A DNA stretch of 64,000 nt from Verrucomicrobiaceae bacterium (GTDB taxonomy: Bacteria; Verrucomicrobiota; Verrucomicrobiia; Verrucomicrobiales; Verrucomicrobiaceae): the NCBI GenBank assembly GCA_019694165.1, contig JAIBCL010000012.1:1-64000 (forward strand). The letters run 5' to 3'. The first letter of the stretch is position 1, and each line of letters starts with the position of its first letter. Both the position numbers and the translations under genes were made by a program. The notes below the pieces were generated by a model. It saw nothing but the letters and a program-made list of their open reading frames with translations, did no database searches and was not told where the DNA came from. Below, piece after piece: positions 1-9,124 of the stretch.

Positions 1-2
1 CC

Positions 3-1385
3 ATGACGACCTTCGGCGGCACCAGCGGCGGCAATGTGACGATCTCCAGCGTGATCTCCGGCGCCGGTGGATTCACCAAAAGCAACGCTGGCACGCTCAC
101 GCTCTCGAACTTCACCAACACCTACACTGGCGGCACTGTGCTGAATGCAGGCGAAGTGGCTTTCCCCGCCGGTTCCGGCACCGCGACACCGCACTTCGGC
201 ACCGGCCCCCTCACCGTGAACAGCGAGGCGACGCTCCACACGAACCGCAGTTTCTTCAACAACAGCGTCACGCTCAACAGCGCCACCGTCGTCACGGGCA
301 ACAGCTTCGAAAGTCTGCTCGCCGGGCCAGTAACGCTGAATGGCATCACGACGTTTAGTTTTGGCACCACGGGCGGTTTTCGAATCACCGGCAACATCAG
401 TGGCACCGGTGGCTTCACGACCACCGGCACCACCCAGTGGACGCTGACCGGCACGAACAGCTACACCGGTCCCACAACCATCCAGGCTGGCACGCTGCGC
501 TACTCCGCCGCAGCCGCTGTCGGTCCCGGCGCGATCAGCATCGCCACCGGTGGCAAAGCGAACCTCAACTACACCGGCACACGGTCCATCGCATCACTCA
601 CGCTCGGCGGCGTGCTGCAACCCGCAGGCACCTACGGCTCGAATGCGTCCTCCGCCGCGAACAAGAGCGATACCTACTTCACCAGCACCGGCGTCGGCGT
701 GCTGAATGTGCTGCTCATTCCCACCACCACCGCCGTGACCAGCAACCTCACGCCCGCGATGACCGGGAACGCCGTCACCTTCACCGCCACCGTGACCGGA
801 GGCACGCCAACCGGCAACGTCACCTTCTTCGACGGCCCCACCGCCATCGGCACCAGCCCTTTGAACGCCAGCTTCCAAGCCACGCTCACCCGTTCCACCC
901 TCACCGCTGGCACTCACACCATCACCGCACAGTATCTCGGCGACCCCAGCCACGCCACGAGCACCTCCGCAGGCTTCACGCAGGTTCTCATCCTCTCTGC
1001 CTTCGACACCTGGGCCACATCTCAAAGCCTCACGCTCGGCGTGAACGCCGGCCCACTCGACGACCCCAATCACGACGGGCTCTGCAACCTCCTCGCCTTC
1101 GCCCTCGGTGCCTCACCAACAACCTCCTCCGTCGCCGCATTGCCCAAACTCACCCGGACCGGCAACACCTGGACCTTCGAATACGACCGCAACGACCTCT
1201 CCCTCGGTGTCACCACCCAGATCGTCGAATACGGCAGCAACCTCACCGGCTGGACTCCGATCACGATTCCCGCGACGACCTCCGGGTCCGTCACAATCAC
1301 TCCAGGCGTGCCCAGTGATCACGTCACCGTCACCATTCCCATGAGCGGTGGTAGTTGCTTCGTGAGGTTGAAGGTGATGCAGTAG
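3..1385 (+). CDS. C-terminal part of a giant autotransporter-associated beta-strand repeat protein
   Basis: The reading frame is open from the window edge, so the true start almost certainly lies upstream and the first Met is not a supported start. About the first 230 residues are Gly/Thr/Asn-rich beta-strand repeats of the autotransporter-associated type, with units resembling GxGGFTKxxxGTLTLSxxNTYTGGT. Next comes a bacterial Ig-like domain of the Big_3 type at about residues 240-330, containing GNVTFFDG and AGTHTITAQY. The last 125 residues carry DDPNHDGLCNLLAFALG and end in FVRLKVMQ, the tail module shared with other secreted proteins in this window. No autotransporter barrel is present. 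It is probably an exported surface or matrix protein; its ligand is unknown. It converges on the toxin gene downstream. Confidence 0.8.
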   Translation: MTTFGGTSGGNVTISSVISGAGGFTKSNAGTLTLSNFTNTYTGGTVLNAGEVAFPAGSGTATPHFGTGPLTVNSEATLHTNRSFFNNSVTLNSATVVTGNSFESLLAGPVTLNGITTFSFGTTGGFRITGNISGTGGFTTTGTTQWTLTGTNSYTGPTTIQAGTLRYSAAAAVGPGAISIATGGKANLNYTGTRSIASLTLGGVLQPAGTYGSNASSAANKSDTYFTSTGVGVLNVLLIPTTTAVTSNLTPAMTGNAVTFTATVTGGTPTGNVTFFDGPTAIGTSPLNASFQATLTRSTLTAGTHTITAQYLGDPSHATSTSAGFTQVLILSAFDTWATSQSLTLGVNAGPLDDPNHDGLCNLLAFALGASPTTSSVAALPKLTRTGNTWTFEYDRNDLSLGVTTQIVEYGSNLTGWTPITIPATTSGSVTITPGVPSDHVTVTIPMSGGSCFVRLKVMQ

Positions 1386-1421
1386 CCAATCAATGCGACG
1401 CTGGTGAACCGGTAGCCCCGC

Positions 1422-1892
1422 TCACCGAAGCAAGGCCATCAGTTCATCCGATATCCAAAAACCGGCAACATCACGAAGTTCCTGTCCGACACTCGCGGGA
1501 TCAGAAAGAATGCCACGTCTGCGCGCCTCCAGCAGAACCCCCACCAGGCCTGTGCAGGTGAGGCCAAGGCGTTTTGCGGCATTGCGTCCACGGCGTTCAT
1601 CCATCAGGAGCACGTCGGCTTTGACCTCACGGGCCAGCACGATGGCTTCGGATTCGCCAGCACCCAGGTCCTGTCGCAACAAGTTCACGAGCTGCATGTC
1701 TTGAACGGAGCGATGCTCGACCCAAGAGGCAGAAGCGATACCCGCAGCACCAGTCTTCTCTGGATGAGTGGCTGTCACCTCCTGCCACACCGCCTCGGGC
1801 AAGATGAGCAAGCCAAAGAGATCGTGGAGCAATTCGAGCCTGCCTACTCTACAGAGTGCAATCAATGGCGACGAGTCCGCGACGACAATCAT
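1422..1892 (-). CDS. PIN-domain toxin-like protein, DUF3368 family
   Basis: This 156-residue protein has the PIN-fold acidic residues expected of a metal-dependent RNase: Asp6 in the opening VVADSSPLIAL, Glu80/Glu82 in GAGESEAIVLA and Asp98 in LLMDERRGR. The length and the VLLMDERRGR motif fit the DUF3368 branch of VapC-like toxins. It starts 6 bases after the end of the UPF0175 gene, so the two are probably co-transcribed with the antitoxin first, the usual order. The inferred role is RNA cleavage when the antitoxin is lost; the RNA target cannot be read from sequence. The catalytic residues look intact. Confidence 0.82.
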   Translation of the reverse strand: MIVVADSSPLIALCRVGRLELLHDLFGLLILPEAVWQEVTATHPEKTGAAGIASASWVEHRSVQDMQLVNLLRQDLGAGESEAIVLAREVKADVLLMDERRGRNAAKRLGLTCTGLVGVLLEARRRGILSDPASVGQELRDVAGFWISDELMALLR

Positions 1893-1898
1893 GGCGGC

Positions 1899-2153
1899 TC
1901 AGTGCGGCAGGTTCGCGAGAGTTGCGGCATCTTCCAGCGCATCCTCCACGCCATAGTGCGAACCCACCTCTCGAACCGCAAGCTGGCTCTGAAACACTCC
2001 CACCGGCAACTGTGCAAACTCAGCTGCCTTGCCCAATGACAGACGATCCAGCCGGAACAGCAAGATCGCGAGTTCGAGCCTGACGTCGTCCAACGTCATG
2101 CGCGCACTCGCAAGCGCTTCGGCAGGGATGTCGAGACTGAGGGTTGCGTTCAT
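1899..2153 (-). CDS. UPF0175 family antitoxin-like protein
   Basis: This 84-residue protein has an N-terminal strand (ATLSLDIP) followed by a helical segment, with LAILLFRLDRLSLGKAAEFAQLP resembling the UPF0175 core where a short helix-turn-helix-like stretch is predicted. UPF0175 proteins are commonly found directly upstream of DUF3368 PIN proteins and are regarded as their antitoxins. The 6-base spacing to the PIN gene supports translational coupling. The likely role is to bind the toxin and repress the pair's own promoter. No operator was identified upstream. Confidence 0.75.
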   Translation of the reverse strand: MNATLSLDIPAEALASARMTLDDVRLELAILLFRLDRLSLGKAAEFAQLPVGVFQSQLAVREVGSHYGVEDALEDAATLANLPH

Positions 2154-2362
2154 GGGGGCAATGCTAGTGCGAATCCCTGGTCAGTTCAACACTGCCTTCA
2201 ACCACGACCACCTGGTCGGCCAGGGTGGTGAAGACCGAGCACTTGCGAACGAAGGAGAAGCAGATCATCGCGCGCTGCCCGATGCTGGAGGTGACGTAAT
2301 CGGGCCATTCCTGGCCCAAGTTGAACTGGTTCCCGACACGGGCCTGGAATGGCCTGATTACT

Positions 2363-2496
2363 TGAGCCAGTTGCAAGACTACGTGAAGCGAAACTGCTGA
2401 GTCGTAATGAGGGCGTCTCGCCCTCATTGTTTCGTGAGGGCGAGACGCCCTCACTACGATTTCCCTCGGCAATGAAGTAGTTTTGCAACTGGCTCA
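2363..2496. repeat. Nested inverted repeat, REP/MITE-like
   Basis: Two concentric inverted repeats occupy this gene-free stretch. The outer arms, 2363-2382 and 2477-2496, are 20 bases each and match with one mismatch. The inner arms, 2408-2426 and 2435-2453, are 19 bases and perfectly complementary across an 8-base loop; the pairing can extend outward to about 25 bases with one mismatch. Inner arms are GC-rich (GAGGGCG core). No transposase gene is adjacent. The structure suggests a small non-autonomous mobile element or REP-type palindrome. The rest of the 2154-2525 gap shows no convincing gene. Confidence 0.8.
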
Positions 2497-2525
2497 CTTC
2501 ACTCCATTTTGCGATCCACAATATC

Positions 2526-3893
2526 ATGACGATCCGACTTTGTTTTCCCGCCATCGTTGTCGTCCTTGTATGCACGCTTCGCGCGGAGGGCCTCAAGCCG
2601 AATTTGCCAACTGAGGCAGCTCAGGGTTACACACTCGCGTGGCACGATGAGTTCGATGGCGACGGATTGCACAAGGCGGAGTGGAACCTCCGCACGGGCG
2701 AGCGCTTCGCGTCGATGAACACGCCGAAGAATGTCTCCGTGGCCGATGGCAAACTGCGCATTGCCTTGAATAAGGAGAAGGCGGGCAAGGCGGACTACAC
2801 CTCGGGTGGAGTGATCTCGAAGCGGGAGTTCAAATACGGATGCTACGAGGCGCGGTTCAAGTCGCCGCCTGGCGAGGGCTGGCACACATCATTCTGGCTG
2901 ATGAAGAACAGCGGCGGACAAACGGGCAGCCGTCAGGAGATCGACATCTGCGAGCACGACTCGAAGGACATGATGAGCTACGGCGCGAACCTGCATGTGC
3001 ATTTCCCGAAGCATGAAGGCATCGTGGGCCGACGCATCGCGACGCCGGATCTGAGTGCGGAGTTTCACACGTGGACGAGCGAGTTCACGCCGCGCGAGAT
3101 CAGGCATTACTTCGATGGCAAGCTGGTGGCGGTGAAGCATGTCGAGTCCTTACAGCACGATGTGATGAGCGTGTGGCTGACGACGGTGGGCTGGGCAAAG
3201 TTGCCGTGGAGCAGCAAGGAGAAGATCGATGACACGAAGCTGCCGGCGTTCGCCGATTTCGAGTATGTGCGATTCTTCGAGAAGCCAGGCGTCGAGAACG
3301 AAGCACCGCATTCGCCGCAGACGATCATCGTCTATGGCGACTCTCTGACCGAGGGCGGCGCGCTGCCGAAAGATCAGCGCGATCAAGCGTGGGTGAAGAT
3401 CGTGGAACGCGAGTCGGGCGGCACTTTGAAGATGATCAACGAAGGCAAAGGCGGTCGCGCCACGGGCGATGGCAAGCATGACTTCGACAAGATGACCGCG
3501 CGCCAGCCACGCGCGGACAAACTCGTCATCGCGCTCGGCACCAATGACTCGCGTGACCTCAAAGACGGCAGCGTGGCGAAGGCCGTCGAGAATGTGCGCT
3601 ACATGATGGATCGCGCGCGGCAGTGCTACGGCGCGCTGCCGATCCTGCTGGTGGGGCCACCGAACCTGAACAAGTCCGCGCTCGGCCCCACGAAGCCAAT
3701 CGCGAACGAACGCGAGGCGCAGTTGAAGGCGCTGGGAGCCGCGTTCGAGGCGCTGGCGAAGGAAAAGCAGTGCGATTTTGTGAGCTTGTTCGGCGTCGTG
3801 CCCGAGCAGACGATGCTGAAGGACGGCGTGCATCCTGATGCGACTGGCAATGCGGCGATGGCGAAGGTGATGATGAAGAAATTGGTTCCGTGA
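2526..3893 (+). CDS. Secreted GH16 glycoside hydrolase fused to an SGNH/GDSL hydrolase
   Basis: The 455-residue protein starts with a short signal-like segment (residues 1-20). Residues about 35-255 form a GH16 laminarinase/agarase-type jelly roll with the catalytic signature EIDICE (nucleophile Glu138, Asp140, acid/base Glu143). Residues about 265-455 form an SGNH esterase domain: GDSLTEGG at 271-278 (nucleophile Ser273), a block II Gly near 309, GTND at 338-341 and DGVHP at 433-437 with Asp433/His436. All catalytic residues of both domains appear intact. The combination suggests a beta-glucan or galactan endohydrolase coupled to removal of acyl groups, acting outside the cell. The exact glycan cannot be assigned by eye. 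It may continue the secreted-protein run that follows on the same strand. Confidence 0.87.
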   Translation: MTIRLCFPAIVVVLVCTLRAEGLKPNLPTEAAQGYTLAWHDEFDGDGLHKAEWNLRTGERFASMNTPKNVSVADGKLRIALNKEKAGKADYTSGGVISKREFKYGCYEARFKSPPGEGWHTSFWLMKNSGGQTGSRQEIDICEHDSKDMMSYGANLHVHFPKHEGIVGRRIATPDLSAEFHTWTSEFTPREIRHYFDGKLVAVKHVESLQHDVMSVWLTTVGWAKLPWSSKEKIDDTKLPAFADFEYVRFFEKPGVENEAPHSPQTIIVYGDSLTEGGALPKDQRDQAWVKIVERESGGTLKMINEGKGGRATGDGKHDFDKMTARQPRADKLVIALGTNDSRDLKDGSVAKAVENVRYMMDRARQCYGALPILLVGPPNLNKSALGPTKPIANEREAQLKALGAAFEALAKEKQCDFVSLFGVVPEQTMLKDGVHPDATGNAAMAKVMMKKLVP

Positions 3894-3985
3894 ACGATTT
3901 GGGAACTAGCGGCACGAGCTGTCGGATCATGATTTTGCTGGATTTCACACCCCTCGTTCTCCGATGATGTCCGAACTTCGCACTC

Positions 3986-6900
3986 ATGCATCGCTCTCAT
4001 TCAATAACCCGACGGCTTGTCGCTACGTGCGTTGCTTGTTGCCTTGCGGCTGATGCGGCGGACGTGTTCGTCTCGCCTTCGGGCAGTGATGCATCGGATG
4101 GCTCGCTGGCGACGCCTTATTTGACCATCCAGAAAGCGCTGTCGGTGGCGATGCCGGGGGATTCGGTGAAGCTGCGCGCGGGGACGTATAGGGAAATCGT
4201 GAATGCGGCGCGCAGCGGCACGGCGGGGAGTCCGATTGTGATCGAGAACTACAATGGCGAGCAGGCGGTGATTTCGGCGCTGGATATGGTTTCGGGTGCG
4301 TGGACGGCGCAGGGTGGCGGGATCTTTGAGACGACGGTGGCGGGCGCGCGGCCGGCGACGTTTTGGACCACGCCTGGTGTCTCGCCAAATGGCACGAGCA
4401 TCACGGATGCGGCGGGTTCGCTTCGGATGACGGTGGTGAATGAGGCGGCGAATCAGAGCGCGTCGATTCGCAGTTCAGCGTCGAGCGCAGCATGGGATTT
4501 CTTTTCCAAGGCCGTGACGTGGAAGGTGCGCGGGCTCAGCGCGACGAGCAGCGGGACGACAGTGATGCCGGGGGCGAATATGAATCTGTATCTGTCGATC
4601 ATGGGCGCGGCGAACAACGGGTTTGCCTCGGAGGATGCGGTGAATGTGCAGTATCGCGGCGACGGACGGCTGGCGCTGAACTTGAAGAAGAACACGGTCA
4701 ACAGCTGGGGCACGACGGCGCATGTGACCACGGATGCGACGGTGAATGGCTACGATCTCACGATGGGGCCGGCGTCGGGTGGCGCGGTGCCTTACACGTT
4801 TACAGTGAAGCGTGCGGTGGGTGGGGATGTAGTGTTCTCAGGTTCGTGGACGATCTCGCAGTCGGAGTGGACGGATGGCGGCACGGGCAGCACGTCGTAT
4901 TTCGGCTTGTTCGCGCAGGAAGGTGTGACGACGACGGATGTGACGCAGAAGTTCACCATCGGCATCGACTCCTACACGGTGAGCAGCGGGGCAACGACAT
5001 TGCTGCGCGATGAGTTTGATGATGGCGATGTGCCGACGGTGACGGAGTTCCCCGCATCGCTGACGAGTTCGCTCAGCTCAGGCTACGATCAGGTGTTTGT
5101 CGATGGTGTGATGCAAGACGAGGCGCGACTGCCAAACAAAGGCGCGGGCACGCTCATGGCTCCGACGACGGCGAGCGTAACGGTGACGAATGCGAGCGCG
5201 GGGACGAACCCGAACACCATCTCGAGCACGGCCTTCGGCGGCAAGGCGACGAACTTCTTCGCGGGTGCTCGTTTCGTGGGCGGCATCGGCGTGAAGTGGT
5301 CGTGGCAGAATGCGGTGATTGCGTCGAGCGCGGGGAATCTGCTCACCGTTGATCCGGCGACGAAATCGACCTGGTGGTGGCCGGATTACACGGGCACGTC
5401 GAACAGCTCGGACACAGGCACGGGGTTTGTTTATGGCTTGCTCTCGCTGCTCGATGCCGATGGGGAGTGGTTCCTCGATCAACCGACTTCGACGCTTTCG
5501 CTGCGCATCACGGGCGGCGCTGATCCGACGAGTCATGTGGTGGAGATCAAACGACGAAACTGGTGCGTGAGTGTGAACGGCTCCGACTACATCACGGTGC
5601 GTGGTTTGAAGACGATCGGCGGAGCGATCCGGCTCAATGGCACGGGCAATGTGCTGGAAAACTGCGAGGCGGTGCATCTGAGTCACTTCATGGTGTGGAC
5701 GAATGGAAGCTCTAGCAGCGGCGGTCGCGCCGAGGGCGGTGGCGTGGTGGTGAGCGGCACGGGGAATGTGGTGCGCGGTTGCACGATTCATGACACGGCG
5801 GGCTCCGGCATCCAGACGAGCGGCACGGGGCATCTGCTCACGCGCAACACGCTCTACAACATCGACTACTCGGGCACCTACGCCGCGCCTCTCGCGCTCG
5901 CGGGCGAGGACATGACGGCGACGTTCAACACGATCCACGACTCGGGACGCGATGGTGTGAAGCCGACGGGCGGAGGGCTGACACTGATGTTCAACGACGT
6001 CTCGTATGCAGGCCGGCTCGCGCACGATCTGGGCTGCATCTACACGTTCGGCGCGGATGCGTATGCGCTGTCGGGCCGGCGCTCGCGCATCGCCTACAAC
6101 TGGGTGCATGATCGCGGCGACACGACGGACTCGCTGAGCAAGGGCATCTATCTCGACAATGGCTGCCGCAACTTCGTCGTCGATCACAATGTCGCGTGGG
6201 GCCTCGGCTCCAGCTCCACCGATGGCGCGCTACGGATGAACTCGCCGAACTTTGGCCATGTGCTGTATCACAACACCGTCATCGGTGCCGGAACCTACAA
6301 CGACGGCACCTACACCTCGTATCCGGACGTCACCACGTTCGGCGGCTACACCTTCACCGATGCCACGCATGGCATGGACATCGTGGGGTGGAACAATCTC
6401 AAGGTGCCGGATGCGGGCACGGGCGCAGCGTTCGAGAACTTCGCCGCGCAAGACTTCACGCCAAAGGCCGCTGCGAGCTACGCGGACAAACGCTACGTCT
6501 CGGCCATCGCGGTGGTGAATCCGCCGGCCAGCGGCGGCAATGTCGAGTGGATCAAAGCCGCGGGCGATACCAACACGAGCAACAGCCTCATCTCGGTGCT
6601 GATGAGTTCACCCACGTCGCCCTACTTTTATCGGGAAGCCTACGGTCATGGACAAGGCGTCGCCGGCATCAATGCGTGGGTGCCTGATGGCAAGCCAGAC
6701 AGCGGTGCCTATGAGCGTGGCGTGTCGCGTTGGGTGCCGGGCGTGAGTGGATGGGAAGGGATCAAAGCCGACACGCCGCTCGGCATCGGTGCGCGCACCG
6801 CGATGCTGCAAGGTGTGCGCGTGTCGGTGGACACGGCGAGCGCGACGAACGTGCGCGTCTATTACGGCACCACTGACGGCGGCACGAATGCGGCGGCGTG

Positions 6901-8995
6901 GAGCAATGTGCTCGATCTCGGCACGGCGGCACCGGGTGACGTGATCTCGGTGTTTCGTCCGGCGCTCGCGGACCTCACGCCGGGAACGACGTATCAGGCG
7001 CGGTTCTTTGCCAGCAATGCGAGCGGTGACGCTTGGAGCGATGTGCAAACATTCACCACCGCTGCCTCGCTGACATGGGATGCGGGCGGTGGAGCCAGCA
7101 CCGGCATCAGCACGAACACGAACTGGCAAAGCGATCCATTGCCCGATCTCGCTCACGGCGGTGAGATCGCGACCTTCGGAAGCGCGGGCAGCACGGCGGT
7201 GATTGATGCGTCCGTGTCGCTGCTCGGCATCGTCATCAATCGCGACGCGAACTTTGCCATCGCCGATGGTGCAGGCTCGATCACACTCGGCAGCGCAGGC
7301 ATCACCGTCACACTGCCGACCACGACCGCACGAACGCACACGATTTCGGAAAACACGCTCACACTCGCCACTGATCAAACGTGGCCGGTGACGAACAACA
7401 CGGGTGCCGCCAACTTGAACATCTCAAGCAGCATCGGCGACGGCGCGGGTGCGTTTGGATTCACGAAGACCGGCAGCGGCACCGTCACGCTCAGCGGCAG
7501 CAGTGACTTCGATGGCGCGGTGAATGTGAACGTCGGCGTGCTCGCGATCACGCATAGCAACTCGCTCGGCAGCAGCACAGGCACCACGACCATCGCCGCC
7601 ACGGGCAGCACGACCACTGGCGGGCAATTGAAATTCAGCGGCGACATCACTACGGCGGAGAACATCATCATCACCGGCACCACGGAGGCAGGCAGCTTCC
7701 TGCGAGCCATCGACAGCACCAGCGGAACGAACACACTCAACGGCAGCATCACACTTGTCGGCACTGGCCAGGTGCGCCTTGGCCCTGCGACAGGCACCTT
7801 GCAGATCAATGGGAGCATCACACGTAGCGGCACTGATGTCGGTCCGCTGATGCTCGCGCCTGCGACTGGCGCGACGGTGATCATCGCTCAGCCGATCGAC
7901 ACGAATGGCTCGCAGTTCAACGTCACCGGCGGCGGCACCGTTGTGCTCAATGCGAGCAGCACCGATCTCGGCGGCACGACCATCTTCTTCGGCGCGAGCA
8001 GTCCGAACGGCCCTGTGCTCAAACTCGGCGTCAACGACGCCCTGCCCACCACACGCAACGTCACGCTCGGCACCAACTCCACCACCAACGGCGCGGACAA
8101 AGGCACGCTCGACCTCGCGGGCTTCAACCAAACCATCAACGCCCTCATCGGCACGCAAGGCACCGGCACCACGCCGTCCGCTGCGAGCACACGCCGCGTC
8201 ACCAACAGCGTCGCGGCCACCACCAGCACGCTCACCGTCGGCAACGGCAACGCCAGCAGCACCTTCAACGGCCTCATCGAAGACGGCGCGGGCAAGGTCG
8301 CGCTCACGAAAGTCGGCACCGGCACGCTCACGCTGCCCACCGCCAACACCTACACCGGCGACACCACCGTGACCGGTGGCAGCTTGTCGCTCAGCACCGC
8401 CAGCCTCGCCGCCACCAGCGCCGTGAATCTGAGCACCGGAACCTTCTTGAACCTCAACTTCGCCGGCACCAACAACATCACCACACTGCGCATCAACGAC
8501 CTCGCTCAAGCCCCCGGCACCTGGGGCAGCCTCACCAGCAGCGCCACGAACAAAACCGCCCTCGTCACTGGCACCGGACTCCTCAATATCACCGCCCCAC
8601 AACCCGCCTACGACGCCTGGGCTTTGGCATCCGGCCTCGACAACAGCACGACCGCCAAAGACGCCTCCATCACCGCCGACAGCGATCACGACGGTGTGAG
8701 CAACTTGATGGAGTATGCGACGAAGATGAACGGCAACGCGAGTGACACTGTGCCGCAATCCGCGACGAAGAACGGCAGCGTAATCGACTTCATTTACACC
8801 AAGAACAAAGCCGCCACCGATGTGACCTTCATCGTCGAATGGAGCGATACGCTCGGCAACGACTGGAGCACCGCTGGCGTGAGTGCGCCGACCATCCTCA
8901 GCGACAACGGCGTGACGCAGCAGATCAAAGTGACGGTGCCTGCGGGCACGGGGGTAGCGAAGCGCTTCGTGCATTTGAAGGCTACGAGGCCCTGA
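3986..8995 (+). CDS. Giant secreted right-handed beta-helix protein with Fn3-like domain, beta-strand repeats and conserved tail
   Basis: The 1669-residue product has a signal peptide (about 1-25) and then a polysaccharide-lyase or glycosidase-like beta-helix beginning DVFVSPSGSDASDGS. The helix resumes after a roughly 245-residue insertion (about 121-364) at YDQVFVDGVMQ and runs with coil motifs such as GNVLENCEAVH to about residue 900. A fibronectin-III-like domain (about 925-1027) follows, then autotransporter-associated beta-strand repeats (about 1030-1540). The C-terminal 130 residues contain DSDHDGVSNLMEYA and end in KRFVHLKATRP. That tail is nearly identical in places to the tail of the next gene. 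No translocator barrel is seen. The beta-helix suggests binding or cleaving an acidic polysaccharide, but no catalytic residues were identified. Confidence 0.82.
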   Translation: MHRSHSITRRLVATCVACCLAADAADVFVSPSGSDASDGSLATPYLTIQKALSVAMPGDSVKLRAGTYREIVNAARSGTAGSPIVIENYNGEQAVISALDMVSGAWTAQGGGIFETTVAGARPATFWTTPGVSPNGTSITDAAGSLRMTVVNEAANQSASIRSSASSAAWDFFSKAVTWKVRGLSATSSGTTVMPGANMNLYLSIMGAANNGFASEDAVNVQYRGDGRLALNLKKNTVNSWGTTAHVTTDATVNGYDLTMGPASGGAVPYTFTVKRAVGGDVVFSGSWTISQSEWTDGGTGSTSYFGLFAQEGVTTTDVTQKFTIGIDSYTVSSGATTLLRDEFDDGDVPTVTEFPASLTSSLSSGYDQVFVDGVMQDEARLPNKGAGTLMAPTTASVTVTNASAGTNPNTISSTAFGGKATNFFAGARFVGGIGVKWSWQNAVIASSAGNLLTVDPATKSTWWWPDYTGTSNSSDTGTGFVYGLLSLLDADGEWFLDQPTSTLSLRITGGADPTSHVVEIKRRNWCVSVNGSDYITVRGLKTIGGAIRLNGTGNVLENCEAVHLSHFMVWTNGSSSSGGRAEGGGVVVSGTGNVVRGCTIHDTAGSGIQTSGTGHLLTRNTLYNIDYSGTYAAPLALAGEDMTATFNTIHDSGRDGVKPTGGGLTLMFNDVSYAGRLAHDLGCIYTFGADAYALSGRRSRIAYNWVHDRGDTTDSLSKGIYLDNGCRNFVVDHNVAWGLGSSSTDGALRMNSPNFGHVLYHNTVIGAGTYNDGTYTSYPDVTTFGGYTFTDATHGMDIVGWNNLKVPDAGTGAAFENFAAQDFTPKAAASYADKRYVSAIAVVNPPASGGNVEWIKAAGDTNTSNSLISVLMSSPTSPYFYREAYGHGQGVAGINAWVPDGKPDSGAYERGVSRWVPGVSGWEGIKADTPLGIGARTAMLQGVRVSVDTASATNVRVYYGTTDGGTNAAAWSNVLDLGTAAPGDVISVFRPALADLTPGTTYQARFFASNASGDAWSDVQTFTTAASLTWDAGGGASTGISTNTNWQSDPLPDLAHGGEIATFGSAGSTAVIDASVSLLGIVINRDANFAIADGAGSITLGSAGITVTLPTTTARTHTISENTLTLATDQTWPVTNNTGAANLNISSSIGDGAGAFGFTKTGSGTVTLSGSSDFDGAVNVNVGVLAITHSNSLGSSTGTTTIAATGSTTTGGQLKFSGDITTAENIIITGTTEAGSFLRAIDSTSGTNTLNGSITLVGTGQVRLGPATGTLQINGSITRSGTDVGPLMLAPATGATVIIAQPIDTNGSQFNVTGGGTVVLNASSTDLGGTTIFFGASSPNGPVLKLGVNDALPTTRNVTLGTNSTTNGADKGTLDLAGFNQTINALIGTQGTGTTPSAASTRRVTNSVAATTSTLTVGNGNASSTFNGLIEDGAGKVALTKVGTGTLTLPTANTYTGDTTVTGGSLSLSTASLAATSAVNLSTGTFLNLNFAGTNNITTLRINDLAQAPGTWGSLTSSATNKTALVTGTGLLNITAPQPAYDAWALASGLDNSTTAKDASITADSDHDGVSNLMEYATKMNGNASDTVPQSATKNGSVIDFIYTKNKAATDVTFIVEWSDTLGNDWSTAGVSAPTILSDNGVTQQIKVTVPAGTGVAKRFVHLKATRP

Positions 8996-9124
8996 CGAAG
9001 TGCCGGAGTAGGCAGATTTTGCCGCCTGCGGTGTAGTTTTGGGCATAGACACTTTTGAGTCGTTCCGGCAAAATAGAAAAAGCGAAAGCACGAGCGTCGT
9101 GCGTTCCCTCAACCACCTCGCTCT

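Noticed and set aside
7424..9112. Long minus-strand open frame opposite the beta-helix gene
   Set aside because: Caused by repetitive GC-rich coding sequence; no recognisable protein features.
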